From: Cupriavidus malaysiensis
GTDB taxonomy: Bacteria > Pseudomonadota > Gammaproteobacteria > Burkholderiales > Burkholderiaceae
DNA length: 64,000 bases
NCBI RefSeq assembly: GCF_001854325.1
Contig: NZ_CP017755.1
Location: forward strand, 2,294,001-2,358,000
Direction: 5' to 3'
The notes under the pieces were generated by a model. The model saw only the letters and a list, made by a program, of their open reading frames with translations. It had not been told where the DNA came from and ran no database searches. Positions 36,624 through 45,746 of the stretch are shown here, in pieces (positions within the stretch are counted from its first letter, which is position 1; each line of letters starts with the position of its first letter). The position numbers and the translations under genes are program-made.

Positions 36624-37787
36624 ATGTTCCTGAAGATTGCTTTTGCGCTGGCGCTGGTGTCGCTGGCAATCTGGTGCGTATTGCTGGGCGCACGCGCCGG
36701 TTTCTGGCGCGTGCGCAAGCCGGCGCCCTCCCCCAGGCCCGTCCTGTGGCCGGAAGTGATCGGCATCGTGCCGGCGCGCAATGAAGCCGACGTGATCGGC
36801 CGCGCCGTCGCCGGCATGCTCGGCCAGCGCTACGCGGGCAGGCTGCGCCTGGTGGTGGTCGACGACCACAGCGACGACGGCACTGCCGCCATCGCACGCC
36901 AGGCCGCGGCCGATATCGGCCGCGCGGACGCACTCACCGTGGTGTCGGCGCGCGACCTTCCCGCCGGCTGGAGCGGCAAGGTGTGGGCGCAGTCCGAAGG
37001 ACTGGCGGCGGCCGACGCGATCGCGCCCGAGGCCCGCTATATCTGGCTCACGGACGCCGACATCCACCATGGGCCGGGCGTGCTGGCCGAACTGGTGGCG
37101 CGCGCCGAGCACGAGCAGCGCGACCTCGTCTCGCTGATGGTGCGGCTGCGCTGCGCTTCCTGGTGGGAACGCTTCATCGTGCCCGCCTTCATCTTCTTCT
37201 TCGCCAAGCTCTACCCCTTCGCCAGCATCCGCAATCCGCGCAGCAAGGTGGCGGGCGCGGCCGGCGGCTGCATGCTGGCCCGGCGCAGCGCGCTGGCGCG
37301 CATCGGCGGCTTTGCCGCCATCCGGCACGAACTGATCGACGATTGCAGCCTGGCGGCGCAGATCAAGCGCGGCGGCCCGATCTGCCTGGACCTGGCCGAC
37401 GACAGCATCTCGCTGCGGCCCTATGACGACTGGCGCAGCCTGTGGGACATGATCGCCCGCAGTGCCTATACCCAGTTGCACTATTCGCCGTGGATGCTGG
37501 CCGGCGCCTGCCTGGGCATGGTGCTGACCTACCTGGCGCCGCCGCTGCTCGCGCTCGGTGGCCTGGCCGCCGGCGCGCTGCTGTGGCCGGCCTGGCTGGC
37601 CTGGGCGATGATGAGCCTGGCCTACCTGCCGATGCTGCGCGAGTACCGCCAGCCGGCCTGGCTGGCACCGCTGCTGCCCGCCACCGCCCTGTTCTATCTG
37701 GGCGCCACCATCGACTCGGCGCGCCGCTACTGGCTGCGCCGCGGCGGGCAGTGGAAGGGCCGCGCGCAGGCTCCCGTCCGTTCCTGA
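36624..37787 (+). CDS. hpnB: Hopanoid biosynthesis-associated glycosyltransferase HpnB
   Basis: A 387-residue GT2-fold membrane protein. An N-terminal helix is followed by the GT-A domain (IGIVPARNEADVIGRAVAG, VVVDDHSDDGTA, IWLTDADIHHGPG) and C-terminal helices. Blocks such as PAGWSGKVWAQSEG and SKVAGAAGGCMLARRSAL are typical of HpnB. The family is consistently found with hopanoid genes; the exact sugar donor and acceptor are not established. It starts 4 nt after the ferritin-like gene and converges with hpnA. The start codon ATG lacks a strong ribosome binding site, consistent with translational coupling. Confidence 0.9.
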   Translation: MFLKIAFALALVSLAIWCVLLGARAGFWRVRKPAPSPRPVLWPEVIGIVPARNEADVIGRAVAGMLGQRYAGRLRLVVVDDHSDDGTAAIARQAAADIGRADALTVVSARDLPAGWSGKVWAQSEGLAAADAIAPEARYIWLTDADIHHGPGVLAELVARAEHEQRDLVSLMVRLRCASWWERFIVPAFIFFFAKLYPFASIRNPRSKVAGAAGGCMLARRSALARIGGFAAIRHELIDDCSLAAQIKRGGPICLDLADDSISLRPYDDWRSLWDMIARSAYTQLHYSPWMLAGACLGMVLTYLAPPLLALGGLAAGALLWPAWLAWAMMSLAYLPMLREYRQPAWLAPLLPATALFYLGATIDSARRYWLRRGGQWKGRAQAPVRS

Positions 37788-37837
37788 ACCGTCCCGGATC
37801 CCGGAAGCCCCGCCACACCCGCCCTGCCGTGCCTGCC

Positions 37838-38839
37838 TTACCCCAGATAGCCAGCCTGCCGGAACCAGTCCAGCGCGTCGCGCAGGGCCTCCTGGTACGG
37901 CCGGGCGCGGTAGCCCAGCTCGCGCGCGGCCTTGTCCGAGCGGAAAAACATGCGGTATCGCGACATGGCGAGCCCGTCCAGGGTGATGAAGGGCTCCTTG
38001 CCGGTCACGCGGGCCACCGCCTCGGCCACGTGCGCCAGCGGGTACAGCGGCCAGCGCGGCAGTTGCACCGTCGGTGCGCGCCGGCCGCTCAAGCCGGCGA
38101 TATCGCGCAGCATCTGTTGCAATGTGACGTCTTGACCACCCAAGATATAGCGCTCGCCGATGCGGCCCCGCTCCAGCGCCAGCATATGGCCCTCGGCCAC
38201 GTCATCCACATGGGCCAGGTTCAGGCCGGTATCGACGAAGGCCGGGATCTTGCCGGTGGCCGCCTCGACGATGATGCGGCCGGTGGGCGTGGGGCGCACG
38301 TCGCGCGGCCCGATCGGCGTGGAGGGGTTGACGATCACGGCCGGCAGGCCCTCTTCGGCCACCATGCGCTCGACCGCGCGCTCGGCCAGCACCTTGCTGC
38401 GCTTGTACGCGCCGATGGCCTCGTCCGGCCGCATGCCGGCGGTCTCGTCCACCGGCGCGGTGGCACCCGCCACGCGCAGCGTGGCGACGCTGCTGGTGTA
38501 GATGATGCGCTCGACCCCGGCGGCGCGGGCGGCCCGCATCACGGTCTCGGTGCCTGCCAGGTTGGTGCGCACGATCTCCTCGGGATCCGGTGCCCAGAGC
38601 CGGTAGTCCGCCGCCACGTGGAACAGGTAGCGCACCCCGTCCAGCGCACGCGCCATGGCCTGGGCATCGCGCATATCACCTTCGACCACCTGCAGCGGCA
38701 GGCCTTCCAGATTGCGGCGCGGGCTCGAGGCGCGTACCAGCGCGCGCACCTCGAAGCCGCGGGAGAGTGCCTGACGCGCCACGGCGGAGCCGAGGAAACC
38801 AGATGCACCTGTAACGAAAACTACATTTTTTACCGTCAT
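37838..38839 (-). CDS. hpnA: Hopanoid-associated sugar epimerase HpnA
   Basis: A 333-residue extended SDR/NAD-dependent epimerase with the Rossmann motif VFVTGASGFLGSAVARQAL at the N-terminus, the YxxxK pair in IGAYKRSKVLAERAV and NPSTPIGPRDVRPTPTGRI, all diagnostic of HpnA. It presumably modifies a nucleotide sugar for hopanoid head-group assembly. CAGGAC precedes the ATG at 38839. It is divergent from ispH across a 173-bp region holding a dyad element, and convergent with hpnB. Confidence 0.93.
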   Translation of the reverse strand: MTVKNVVFVTGASGFLGSAVARQALSRGFEVRALVRASSPRRNLEGLPLQVVEGDMRDAQAMARALDGVRYLFHVAADYRLWAPDPEEIVRTNLAGTETVMRAARAAGVERIIYTSSVATLRVAGATAPVDETAGMRPDEAIGAYKRSKVLAERAVERMVAEEGLPAVIVNPSTPIGPRDVRPTPTGRIIVEAATGKIPAFVDTGLNLAHVDDVAEGHMLALERGRIGERYILGGQDVTLQQMLRDIAGLSGRRAPTVQLPRWPLYPLAHVAEAVARVTGKEPFITLDGLAMSRYRMFFRSDKAARELGYRARPYQEALRDALDWFRQAGYLG

Positions 38840-38937
38840 GAGTCCTGTTGCGGTAGTGTCGCGGGCAAACCGGTCAACGGCCTGCCCTGCAGGGCGGCCG
38901 GACAAAGAAACCGGCAGCGGTATATAGTAACCACCGT

Positions 38938-38961
38938 GTTACGGAAATGTGATTCCGGAAC
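38938..38961. promoter_or_regulatory. Imperfect inverted repeat in the hpnA-ispH divergent promoter
   Basis: GTTACGGAA and TTCCGGAAC, separated by 6 nt, pair at 8 of 9 positions. The element lies between the divergent hpnA and ispH starts and next to an AT-rich AATATTAAT stretch that could be a -10 region for ispH. It is a candidate operator. Confidence 0.45.
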
Positions 38962-39012
38962 AGCAATATTAATTTGTCTTTCACACCCATCCTTGGGTCG
39001 GGGGTTTTTTGT

Positions 39013-40008
39013 ATGCAAGTGATTCTTGCCCAGCCCCGGGGCTTTTGTGCCGGCGTGGTGCGCGCCATCGAAATTGTCGACCGCGCCCTCGTCAAGCACG
39101 GCGCCCCGGTGTTCGTGCGGCACGAAATCGTGCACAATAAGCAGGTTGTCGAGGGGTTGAAGCGCAAGGGCGCGAAATTCGTCGAGGAACTGGACACGGT
39201 GCCTTCTGGCGCCGTGACCATTTTCAGTGCCCACGGGGTGTCCAGGCAAGTCGAGGCGGAAGCGCGCACGCGCGAACTGCACGCCATCGACGCCACCTGT
39301 CCGCTGGTCATCAAGGTGCATACGCAGGGCCGCCAGTACGCGGCCAGCGGCCGTGCCGTGATCCTGATCGGGCATGCCGGCCACCCCGAGGTGGAAGGCA
39401 CGATGGGCCAGATCCCGGGCAAGGTCATCCTGGTGCAGAACGCGGCGGAGGCGGAAACGCTGGACCTGCCGCGTGACGCTCCGCTCGCCTACGTCACGCA
39501 GACGACGCTGAGCGTGGACGATACACGGGGTATCATCGCGGCGCTGGAGCGCCGCTTCACCGACATCGTCGGCCCGGACACCCGCGACATCTGCTATGCG
39601 ACGCAAAACCGCCAGAGTGCGGTGCGTGAGCTGTCCAAGCACGTCGACGTGATCCTGGTGGTCGGCGCGACCAACAGCTCGAATTCCAATCGCCTGCGCG
39701 AGATCGGTGCCGAGAGTGGCGTGCCGAGCTACCTGCTTGCCGAAGGCAGTGAGCTGGATCCGGCCTGGGTGCGAGACGCGGCAGTGGTCGGCATCAGTGC
39801 CGGCGCTTCCGCGCCCGAGGAGATGGTGGAGGACGTGATCGCCGCGCTGCGCCGGCTGGGACCGGTCGACGTGTCGACCATGGAGGGTATCGAGGAACAC
39901 GCCGAGTTCCGCCTGCCCGCCGAACTCGCCGACGCCCGCCCTGACACCGCGGCCGCCCGACAAACCGAACCGCAGCCGGCCCCGCTCAGCGTGGCCGACT
40001 GCACTTGA
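39013..40008 (+). CDS. ispH: 4-hydroxy-3-methylbut-2-enyl diphosphate reductase IspH
   Basis: IspH is the last step of the MEP pathway; it reduces HMBPP to IPP and DMAPP, the precursors of squalene and hopanoids. This 331-residue copy has the three [4Fe-4S] cysteines C12 (GFCAGV), C96 (DATCPLV) and C194 (DICYATQ), and motifs [20 protein letters not shown] and [11 protein letters not shown]. It opens the ispH-hpnH-hpnI-hpnJ-hpnK-hpnL operon and is divergent from hpnA. Betaproteobacteria often have a second ispH; this may be the hopanoid-linked paralogue. Confidence 0.96.
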   Translation: MQVILAQPRGFCAGVVRAIEIVDRALVKHGAPVFVRHEIVHNKQVVEGLKRKGAKFVEELDTVPSGAVTIFSAHGVSRQVEAEARTRELHAIDATCPLVIKVHTQGRQYAASGRAVILIGHAGHPEVEGTMGQIPGKVILVQNAAEAETLDLPRDAPLAYVTQTTLSVDDTRGIIAALERRFTDIVGPDTRDICYATQNRQSAVRELSKHVDVILVVGATNSSNSNRLREIGAESGVPSYLLAEGSELDPAWVRDAAVVGISAGASAPEEMVEDVIAALRRLGPVDVSTMEGIEEHAEFRLPAELADARPDTAAARQTEPQPAPLSVADCT

Positions 40009-40025
40009 GAACTAGGAACACCGCC

Positions 40026-41189
40026 TTGGCCATTCCTTTCCTGCAGGTTGCCCGCGTGGGCACCTATATCGTGCGCAAGCACCTGTCCGGACAGAAGCGC
40101 TACCCGCTGGCGCTGATGCTCGAGCCCCTGTTCCGCTGCAACCTGGCCTGCAACGGCTGCGGCAAGATCGACTATCCGGATCCCATCCTGAACCAGCGCC
40201 TGTCGGTGCAGGAGTGCCTGGAGGCGGTCGACGAGTGCGGCGCGCCGGTGGTCTCCATCGCCGGCGGCGAGCCGCTGCTGCACAAGGACATGCCGGAGAT
40301 CGTGCGCGGCATCATCGCGCGGCGCCGCTTCGTCTACCTGTGCACGAACGCGCTGCTGATGGAAAAGAAGATGGACCAGTACGAGCCCAGCCCGTACTTC
40401 GTCTGGTCGGTCCACCTGGACGGCGACCGCGAGGCGCACGATCACTCGGTCAGCCAGGAAGGCGTCTACGACAAGGCCGTCGAAGCCATCCGCGCGGCCA
40501 AGCAGCGCGGCTTCCGCGTCAACATCAACTGCACGCTGTTCAACGACGCCCAGCCGGAGCGCGTGGCGGCCTTCTTCGACACGGTCAAGGCCATGGGCGT
40601 GGACGGCATCACCGTCTCGCCGGGCTACGCCTATGAGCGCGCCCCGGACCAGCAGCACTTCCTGAACCGCGGCAAGACCAAGCAGCTGTTCCGCGACATC
40701 CTCAGCCGCGGCCGCGGCAAGAAGTGGTCGTTCAGCCAGTCGACCATGTTCCTCGACTTCCTGGCCGGCAACCAGACCTACCACTGCACGCCCTGGGGCA
40801 ACCCGGCACGCACGGTGTTCGGCTGGCAGCGCCCGTGCTACCTGGTCGGCGAAGGCTACGTCAAGACCTTCAAGGAACTGATGGAGACCACCGACTGGGA
40901 CGCCTACGGCACCGGCAACTATGAGAAGTGCGCCGACTGCATGGTGCACAGCGGCTACGAGGCGACCGCGGTGGCGGACACCTTCGCCCACCCGCTCAAG
41001 GCGCTCGGCGTGAGCCTGCGCGGCGTGCGCACCGACGGCCCGATGGCGCCGGACATCCCCCTCGACAAGCAGCGTCCCGCCGAGTACGTGTTCTCGCGCC
41101 ACGTCGAGATCAAGCTGGCCGAGATCGGCCGCGCCAAGCCGTCCAAGGGCGGCAAGGCAGCCGCCAACCAGGCCGCGGAAGCCGCCTGA
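40026..41189 (+). CDS. hpnH: Adenosyl-hopene transferase HpnH (radical SAM)
   Basis: HpnH adds a 5'-deoxyadenosyl group to diploptene to form adenosylhopane, the first step to extended C35 hopanoids. The TTG at 40026 gives the conserved start LAIPFLQVARVGTYIVRKHLSG and has AGGA 8 nt upstream. The radical SAM cluster is CxxxCxxC at C38, C42, C45 (CNLACNGC). A C-terminal SPASM-like/HpnH extension includes YEKCADCMVHSGYEATAV. It is the second gene of the operon, 17 nt after ispH. The 387-residue length is normal for the family. Confidence 0.95.
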   Translation: MAIPFLQVARVGTYIVRKHLSGQKRYPLALMLEPLFRCNLACNGCGKIDYPDPILNQRLSVQECLEAVDECGAPVVSIAGGEPLLHKDMPEIVRGIIARRRFVYLCTNALLMEKKMDQYEPSPYFVWSVHLDGDREAHDHSVSQEGVYDKAVEAIRAAKQRGFRVNINCTLFNDAQPERVAAFFDTVKAMGVDGITVSPGYAYERAPDQQHFLNRGKTKQLFRDILSRGRGKKWSFSQSTMFLDFLAGNQTYHCTPWGNPARTVFGWQRPCYLVGEGYVKTFKELMETTDWDAYGTGNYEKCADCMVHSGYEATAVADTFAHPLKALGVSLRGVRTDGPMAPDIPLDKQRPAEYVFSRHVEIKLAEIGRAKPSKGGKAAANQAAEAA

Positions 41190-41194
41190 GGACG

Positions 41195-42379
41195 ATGGCG
41201 GCAGCCTGGCCGACCCTGCTTGGCAGCGCGCTCGCCTCGGTGGCGGCGGGCTATGCCCTGGCCGCCGCCTGGGCCGGCCGGCGCGCGCCCGCGGCCTGGC
41301 CGGCGCCGGCCGCGCCGCGTCCGGTCAGCGTGCTCAAGCCGCTGTGCGGCGCCGAGCCGCGCCTGTACGAGAACCTGGCCGGCCTGTGCCGCCAGACGCA
41401 TCCGTGCTACCAGATCGTGTTCGGCGTGCGCGACGCCGCCGACCCGGCCATCGCCGTGGTCGAGCGGCTGCGCGCCGACTTCCCCGCCTGCGACATCGCC
41501 CTGGTGGTGGATCCGCGCGTGCACGGCAGCAACCTCAAGGTCAGCAACCTGATCAACCTGTTCGCCGCCGCGCGCCACGATGACCTGGTGCTGGCCGACA
41601 GCGACATCGCCGTGCCGCCCGACTACCTGGTGCGCGTGGCGGCGCCGCTGGCCGACCCGCAGGTCGGCGTGGTCACCTGCCTGTACCGCGGGCGCCCGGT
41701 CGGCGGCCTGTGGTCGCGCCTGGGCGCCGGCTTCATCGATGGCTGGTTCGCGCCGTCGGTGCGCATCGCCCATGCCGGCGGCTCGCGCCGCTTCGCCTTC
41801 GGCGCCACCATCGCGCTGCGCCGCGGCACGCTGGCCGCCATCGGCGGCTTCGAAGCGCTGTCCGACCGCCTGGCCGACGACTTCTGGCTGGGCGAACTCG
41901 CGCGCCAGCTCGGCCTGCGCACGGTGCTGTCCGAGGTCGTGGTCGGCACCGACGTGACCGAGACGCGCCTGGCCGAGCTGTGGAGCCACGAGCTGCGCTG
42001 GCTGCGCACGATCCGCTCGCTGAACCCGGCCGGCTTCAGTTTCACCTTCATTACCTTCACCTGGCCGATGCTGGCGCTGGGCCTCGCCCTGGCGCCGCTG
42101 CCGGCGGTGCTGGCCATCGCCGCCGCCGGCGCGGCCGCGCGCAGCGTGCTCGCCGGCAGCGCCGGCGACGCGCTGCTGGCACCGCTGCGCGACATGCTGC
42201 TGCTGGCCGAATGGGCTGCCGCCCTGCCCGGCAAGCGCGTGCGCTGGCGCGACCAGGTGATGTCGACCCAAGACCGGCCCGCCACGGCGGCGGCCGCGCC
42301 ACGTGCGCAGGCCGCCCGCCCGGAACCCGACAAACTCAACCCAGCCGCAAACGGCATCGTTTCCCGCAAGCCGCTATGA
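41195..42379 (+). CDS. hpnI: Hopanoid glycosyltransferase HpnI
   Basis: A 394-residue GT2-like membrane glycosyltransferase that attaches N-acetylglucosamine to bacteriohopanetetrol in composite hopanoid synthesis. After an N-terminal helix come VSVLKPLCGAEPRLYENLAGLCRQTHPCYQIVFGV, DLVLADSDIAVPPDYL and the C-terminal LWSHELRWLRTIRSLNPAGF, typical of HpnI. GAGG lies just before the ATG at 41195, inside the end of hpnH; the stop overlaps the hpnJ start (ATGA). A long Ala/Pro-rich tail follows the last membrane segment. Confidence 0.92.
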   Translation: MAAAWPTLLGSALASVAAGYALAAAWAGRRAPAAWPAPAAPRPVSVLKPLCGAEPRLYENLAGLCRQTHPCYQIVFGVRDAADPAIAVVERLRADFPACDIALVVDPRVHGSNLKVSNLINLFAAARHDDLVLADSDIAVPPDYLVRVAAPLADPQVGVVTCLYRGRPVGGLWSRLGAGFIDGWFAPSVRIAHAGGSRRFAFGATIALRRGTLAAIGGFEALSDRLADDFWLGELARQLGLRTVLSEVVVGTDVTETRLAELWSHELRWLRTIRSLNPAGFSFTFITFTWPMLALGLALAPLPAVLAIAAAGAAARSVLAGSAGDALLAPLRDMLLLAEWAAALPGKRVRWRDQVMSTQDRPATAAAAPRAQAARPEPDKLNPAANGIVSRKPL

Positions 42380-43809
42380 CCGCCGCAAAGAAAACACTGT
42401 TCCTGCAAGCCCCCTCCTTCGACGGATTCGATGGCGGCGCCGGCTCGCGCTACCAAGCCAAGCGCGAAATCAAGTCCTTCTGGTACCCGACCTGGCTGGC
42501 GCAGCCGGCGGCCCTGATCCCGGGCAGCCGCGTGCTCGATGCGCCCGCCGACGAGCTGACCGTGCAGCAGACGCTGGACATCGCCGTCGACTACGACCTC
42601 GTCATCATCCACACCTCGACGCCCTCCTTCCCGACCGACGCCAAGTTCGCCGAGGAACTGAAGAAGCGCAAGCCCGGCGTGATGATCGGCATGGTCGGCG
42701 CCAAGCCGGCGGTGGACCCGGGCGGCACGCTGGGCGCCAGCGACGCCATCGACTTCGTCTGCCGCGAGGAATTCGACTACACCTGCATGGAAGTCGCGCA
42801 GGGCAAGCCGCTCAAGGACGTGCTCGGCCTCAGCTACAAGCTGGCCGACGGCTCGCACGAGCACAACGGCCCGCGCCCGATGATCGAGAACATGGACGAA
42901 CTGCCCTTCGTCGCCCCGATCTACAAGCGCGACCTGAAGATCGACAACTACTTCATCGGCTACCTGAAGCACCCCTATGTGTCGATCTACACGGGCCGCG
43001 GCTGCCGCTCGAAGTGCACCTTCTGCCTGTGGCCGCAGACCGTCGGTGGCCACCGCTACCGCACCCGCTCGGCGGAGAACGTGATCGCCGAGGTGAAGTG
43101 GATCAAGGAGAACATGCCCGAGGTCAAGGAGATCATGTTCGACGACGACACCTTCACCGACTTCAAGCCCCGCGTGGAAGAGATCGCACGCGGCCTGGGC
43201 AAGCTGGGCGTGACCTGGTCCTGCAACGCCAAGGCCAACGTGCCGTACAGCACGCTGAAGATCATGAAGGAAAACGGCCTGCGCCTGCTGCTGGTGGGCT
43301 ACGAGTCGGGCGACGACCAGATCCTGCACAACATCAAGAAGGGCCTGCGCACCGACATCGCGCGCCGCTTCACCGAGGACTGCCGCAAGCTGGGCATCCA
43401 GATCCACGGCACCTTCATCCTGGGCCTGCCCGGCGAGACGCGCGAGACCATCGAGAAGACCATCGAGTACGCCAAGGAGATCAACCCGCACACCATCCAG
43501 GTGTCGCTGGCCGCGCCCTACCCCGGCACGCGCCTGTACGACCAGGCCGTGGAGAACGGCTGGCTGGAGGAGAACAAGGTGATCAACCTGGTCAACGACA
43601 AGGGCGTGCAGCTCGCGGCGATCAGCTATCCGCACCTCAGCAAGGAAGAGATCTACCACGGCGTGGAGACCTTCTATAAGCGCTTCTACTTCCGCCCCAG
43701 CAAGATCTGGGAGATCGTGCGCGAGATGCTGGGCAGCTGGGACATGATGAAGCGCCGCCTGCGCGAAGGCGTGGAGTTCTTCCGCTTCCTGCGCTCGCAC
43801 GAGGCCTGA
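42376..43809 (+). CDS. hpnJ: Hopanoid biosynthesis radical SAM protein HpnJ
   Basis: HpnJ rearranges the glucosamine head group into a cyclitol ether after HpnK deacetylation. The 477-residue chain has an N-terminal B12-binding-like domain (YDLVIIHTSTPSFPTDAKFA) and a radical SAM domain with CxxxCxxC at C210, C214, C217 (CRSKCTFC), followed by the classic SNCTA-like NAKANVPYSTLKIMKENGLRLLLVGYESG. The start ATG overlaps the hpnI stop by 4 nt. It is followed immediately by hpnK. Confidence 0.95.
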   Translation: MTAAKKTLFLQAPSFDGFDGGAGSRYQAKREIKSFWYPTWLAQPAALIPGSRVLDAPADELTVQQTLDIAVDYDLVIIHTSTPSFPTDAKFAEELKKRKPGVMIGMVGAKPAVDPGGTLGASDAIDFVCREEFDYTCMEVAQGKPLKDVLGLSYKLADGSHEHNGPRPMIENMDELPFVAPIYKRDLKIDNYFIGYLKHPYVSIYTGRGCRSKCTFCLWPQTVGGHRYRTRSAENVIAEVKWIKENMPEVKEIMFDDDTFTDFKPRVEEIARGLGKLGVTWSCNAKANVPYSTLKIMKENGLRLLLVGYESGDDQILHNIKKGLRTDIARRFTEDCRKLGIQIHGTFILGLPGETRETIEKTIEYAKEINPHTIQVSLAAPYPGTRLYDQAVENGWLEENKVINLVNDKGVQLAAISYPHLSKEEIYHGVETFYKRFYFRPSKIWEIVREMLGSWDMMKRRLREGVEFFRFLRSHEA

Positions 43810-43811
43810 TC

Positions 43812-44657
43812 CTGGAACAGCCTGCCCACCCCGCCCGCGCACTGATCGTCACCGCCGACGACTTCGGCCTCACCACCGGGGTCAACGAGGCGGTCGAACT
43901 GGCGCACTGCGACGGCGTGCTCAACGCGGCCAGCCTGATGGTGGGCGCGCCGGCGGCGGCCGACGCGGTGGCGCGGGCGCGCCGCCTGCCGGCACTGCGC
44001 GTCGGCCTGCACGTGGTGCTGGCCGACGGTCCTGCGGTGCTGCCGCGCAGCGCGATCCCCGACCTGGTCGACGCCGAGGGCCGCTTCGGCTCAGCCATGG
44101 CGCGCGACGGCTGCCGTTTCTTCTTCCTGCCGCACGTGCGGCGGCAGCTGGAGGCCGAGATCCGCGCGCAGTTCGAGGCCTATGCGGCCACCGGGCTGCC
44201 GCTCGACCATGTCAACACGCACAAGCATTTCCACCTGCACCCGACGGTGCTGTCGCTGATCCTGCGCATCGGCCGCGCCTACGGCCTGCGCGCCATGCGG
44301 CTGCCGCTGGAAAACGGCGCACCGCTGCTGCTGCGCCCCTGGCTGGCGCTGCTGCGCCGGCGCCTGCGCGCCGCCGGTGTCGCCCACAACGACTACGTGG
44401 TGGGCATCGCCAACAGCGGCGGCATGGACGAGACGGTGCTGCTCGATGCCCTGCGCCGGCTGCCGCCGGGCGTGGGCGAGATCTACCTGCACCCGGGCGT
44501 GGAGTCCGGTGCGCGCGTCACGCAATCGATGGCTGGCTACCGCCACGCCGACGAACTCGCGGCCCTGTTGTCGCCGCGCGTGCGTGCCGCGATGGATGAA
44601 GTGGCGCCACGGCGCGGCGGCTTTGCCGACGTGTTCGGCGGCCTGGCGCCCGCCTGA
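43812..44657 (+). CDS. hpnK: Hopanoid head-group deacetylase HpnK (YdjC/ChbG family), CTG start
   Basis: HpnK deacetylates the N-acetylglucosaminyl hopanoid made by HpnI. Conserved parts are ALIVTADDFGLTTGVNEAVELAH and LDHVNTHKHFHLHPTV, the metal-binding His/Asp set of YdjC-like deacetylases. The frame runs without a stop from the end of hpnJ and has no ATG, GTG or TTG before the DDFG motif. CTG at 43812 is the best start: GAGG lies 7 nt before it and translation of hpnJ ends just ahead. GTG at 43917 would delete the catalytic motif. The resulting 281 residues match the family. Start is inferred, function is well supported. Confidence 0.88.
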   Translation: MEQPAHPARALIVTADDFGLTTGVNEAVELAHCDGVLNAASLMVGAPAAADAVARARRLPALRVGLHVVLADGPAVLPRSAIPDLVDAEGRFGSAMARDGCRFFFLPHVRRQLEAEIRAQFEAYAATGLPLDHVNTHKHFHLHPTVLSLILRIGRAYGLRAMRLPLENGAPLLLRPWLALLRRRLRAAGVAHNDYVVGIANSGGMDETVLLDALRRLPPGVGEIYLHPGVESGARVTQSMAGYRHADELAALLSPRVRAAMDEVAPRRGGFADVFGGLAPA

Positions 44658-44664
44658 AGCAAAG

Positions 44665-45690
44665 ATGAAACGGATTGCCTATCTCACCGGCCTGTTCGGC
44701 CTGCTCGGCCTGACCGCCCTGGTGGCACACCAGGGTGTCGGCGACGTCGCGCACATCCTGGCGCAGGGCGGCTGGCTGCTGTTGCTGCTGGTGCCCTTCC
44801 ACGCCGTGCCGCTGCTGCTCGATGCGCAGGGCTGGCGCGTGCTGCTGGCGCCGGCCGATCCCGGCCGCCGTGCCGGCCTGGGTTTCCTGTGGTGGATCGC
44901 GGCCGTGCGCGAGGCGGTCGGCCGCCTGCTGCCCACCGCCAGCATCGGCGGCGAACTGGTCGGCATCCGCCTGGCACGCCTGCGCGTGCACGACACCACG
45001 GCCGTCGCGGCAAGCGTGGTGGTCGAAGTGATGGTGACGCTGCTGGCCCAATACCTGTTCTCGGTGCTGGGCGTGTTGATGCTGCTGCTGGCCATGGACA
45101 CCGGCGGCCATGCCACCGTGATCCTGGCCGGCCTGCTGCTGTCGCTGCCGGTGCCGGTGCTGTTCGCGCTCTCGCTGCGCCACAGCGCCATCTTCGAGAA
45201 GCTGGAAGGCGCGGCCAAGCGCATCTTCGGCGAGGACCACCGCATCGCCGTGATGATCGACGGCGCGCGCCTCGACGCCCAGATCCGGCGGCTGAACCAG
45301 CGCCGCGGCGTGCTGCTGCGGGCCCTGGCCTGGCAGTTCGCCGGCATGCTGGCGGGTACGCTGGAAGTGTGGTTCGCGCTGCATCTGCTGGGCCACCCGG
45401 TACCCTTGTGGCAGGCGCTGGCCATCGAGGCCCTGACCCAGGCCGTGCGCCATGTCGCCTTCTTCGTGCCGGCCGGCCTCGGCGTGCAGGAGGCCGTGGT
45501 GCTGCTGCTGGGCCACATGCTGGGCGTGGACCCGCAGACCTCGATGTCGCTGGCCCTGGTCAAGCGGGCGCGGGAAATCCTCTTCGGCGTGCCGGCACTG
45601 CTGTCCTGGCAATGGCTGGAACTGCACCGCTGGCGCCGTGGCGCGCCCAAGGCGGCGCCGACCGACGCGCGCGAGGCGCCGCTGCCCTGA
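44665..45690 (+). CDS. hpnL: Hopanoid-associated flippase-like membrane protein HpnL
   Basis: A 341-residue multi-helix membrane protein of the lysylphosphatidylglycerol-synthase TM/flippase-like family. The start is MKRIAYLTGLFGLLGLTALV and the region GGELVGIRLARLRVHDTTAVAASVVVEVM with HVAFFVPAGLGVQEAVVLLLGHMLGV is characteristic of HpnL. It is proposed to move hopanoid intermediates across the inner membrane; direct evidence is limited. It is the last gene of the ispH-hpnL operon, 7 nt after hpnK, and converges with hpnM across a strong hairpin. Confidence 0.88.
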   Translation: MKRIAYLTGLFGLLGLTALVAHQGVGDVAHILAQGGWLLLLLVPFHAVPLLLDAQGWRVLLAPADPGRRAGLGFLWWIAAVREAVGRLLPTASIGGELVGIRLARLRVHDTTAVAASVVVEVMVTLLAQYLFSVLGVLMLLLAMDTGGHATVILAGLLLSLPVPVLFALSLRHSAIFEKLEGAAKRIFGEDHRIAVMIDGARLDAQIRRLNQRRGVLLRALAWQFAGMLAGTLEVWFALHLLGHPVPLWQALAIEALTQAVRHVAFFVPAGLGVQEAVVLLLGHMLGVDPQTSMSLALVKRAREILFGVPALLSWQWLELHRWRRGAPKAAPTDAREAPLP

Positions 45691-45696
45691 ACCGCC

Positions 45697-45727
45697 GTGG
45701 CCGGCCCGCCTCGCGGCGGCCGGCCAC
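45697..45727. terminator. Bidirectional hairpin between hpnL and hpnM
   Basis: A perfect 10-bp dyad, GTGGCCGGCC and GGCCGGCCAC, with an 11-nt loop lies between convergent hpnL and hpnM. There is no T tract. It is placed to end both transcripts. Confidence 0.55.
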
Positions 45728-45746
45728 GCAGGCGGTCGGCCGCCGA

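Noticed and set aside
43917..44657. hpnK starting at GTG 43917
   Set aside because: It would remove the conserved TADDFG metal-binding motif and leave a 100-nt coding-like gap after hpnJ.
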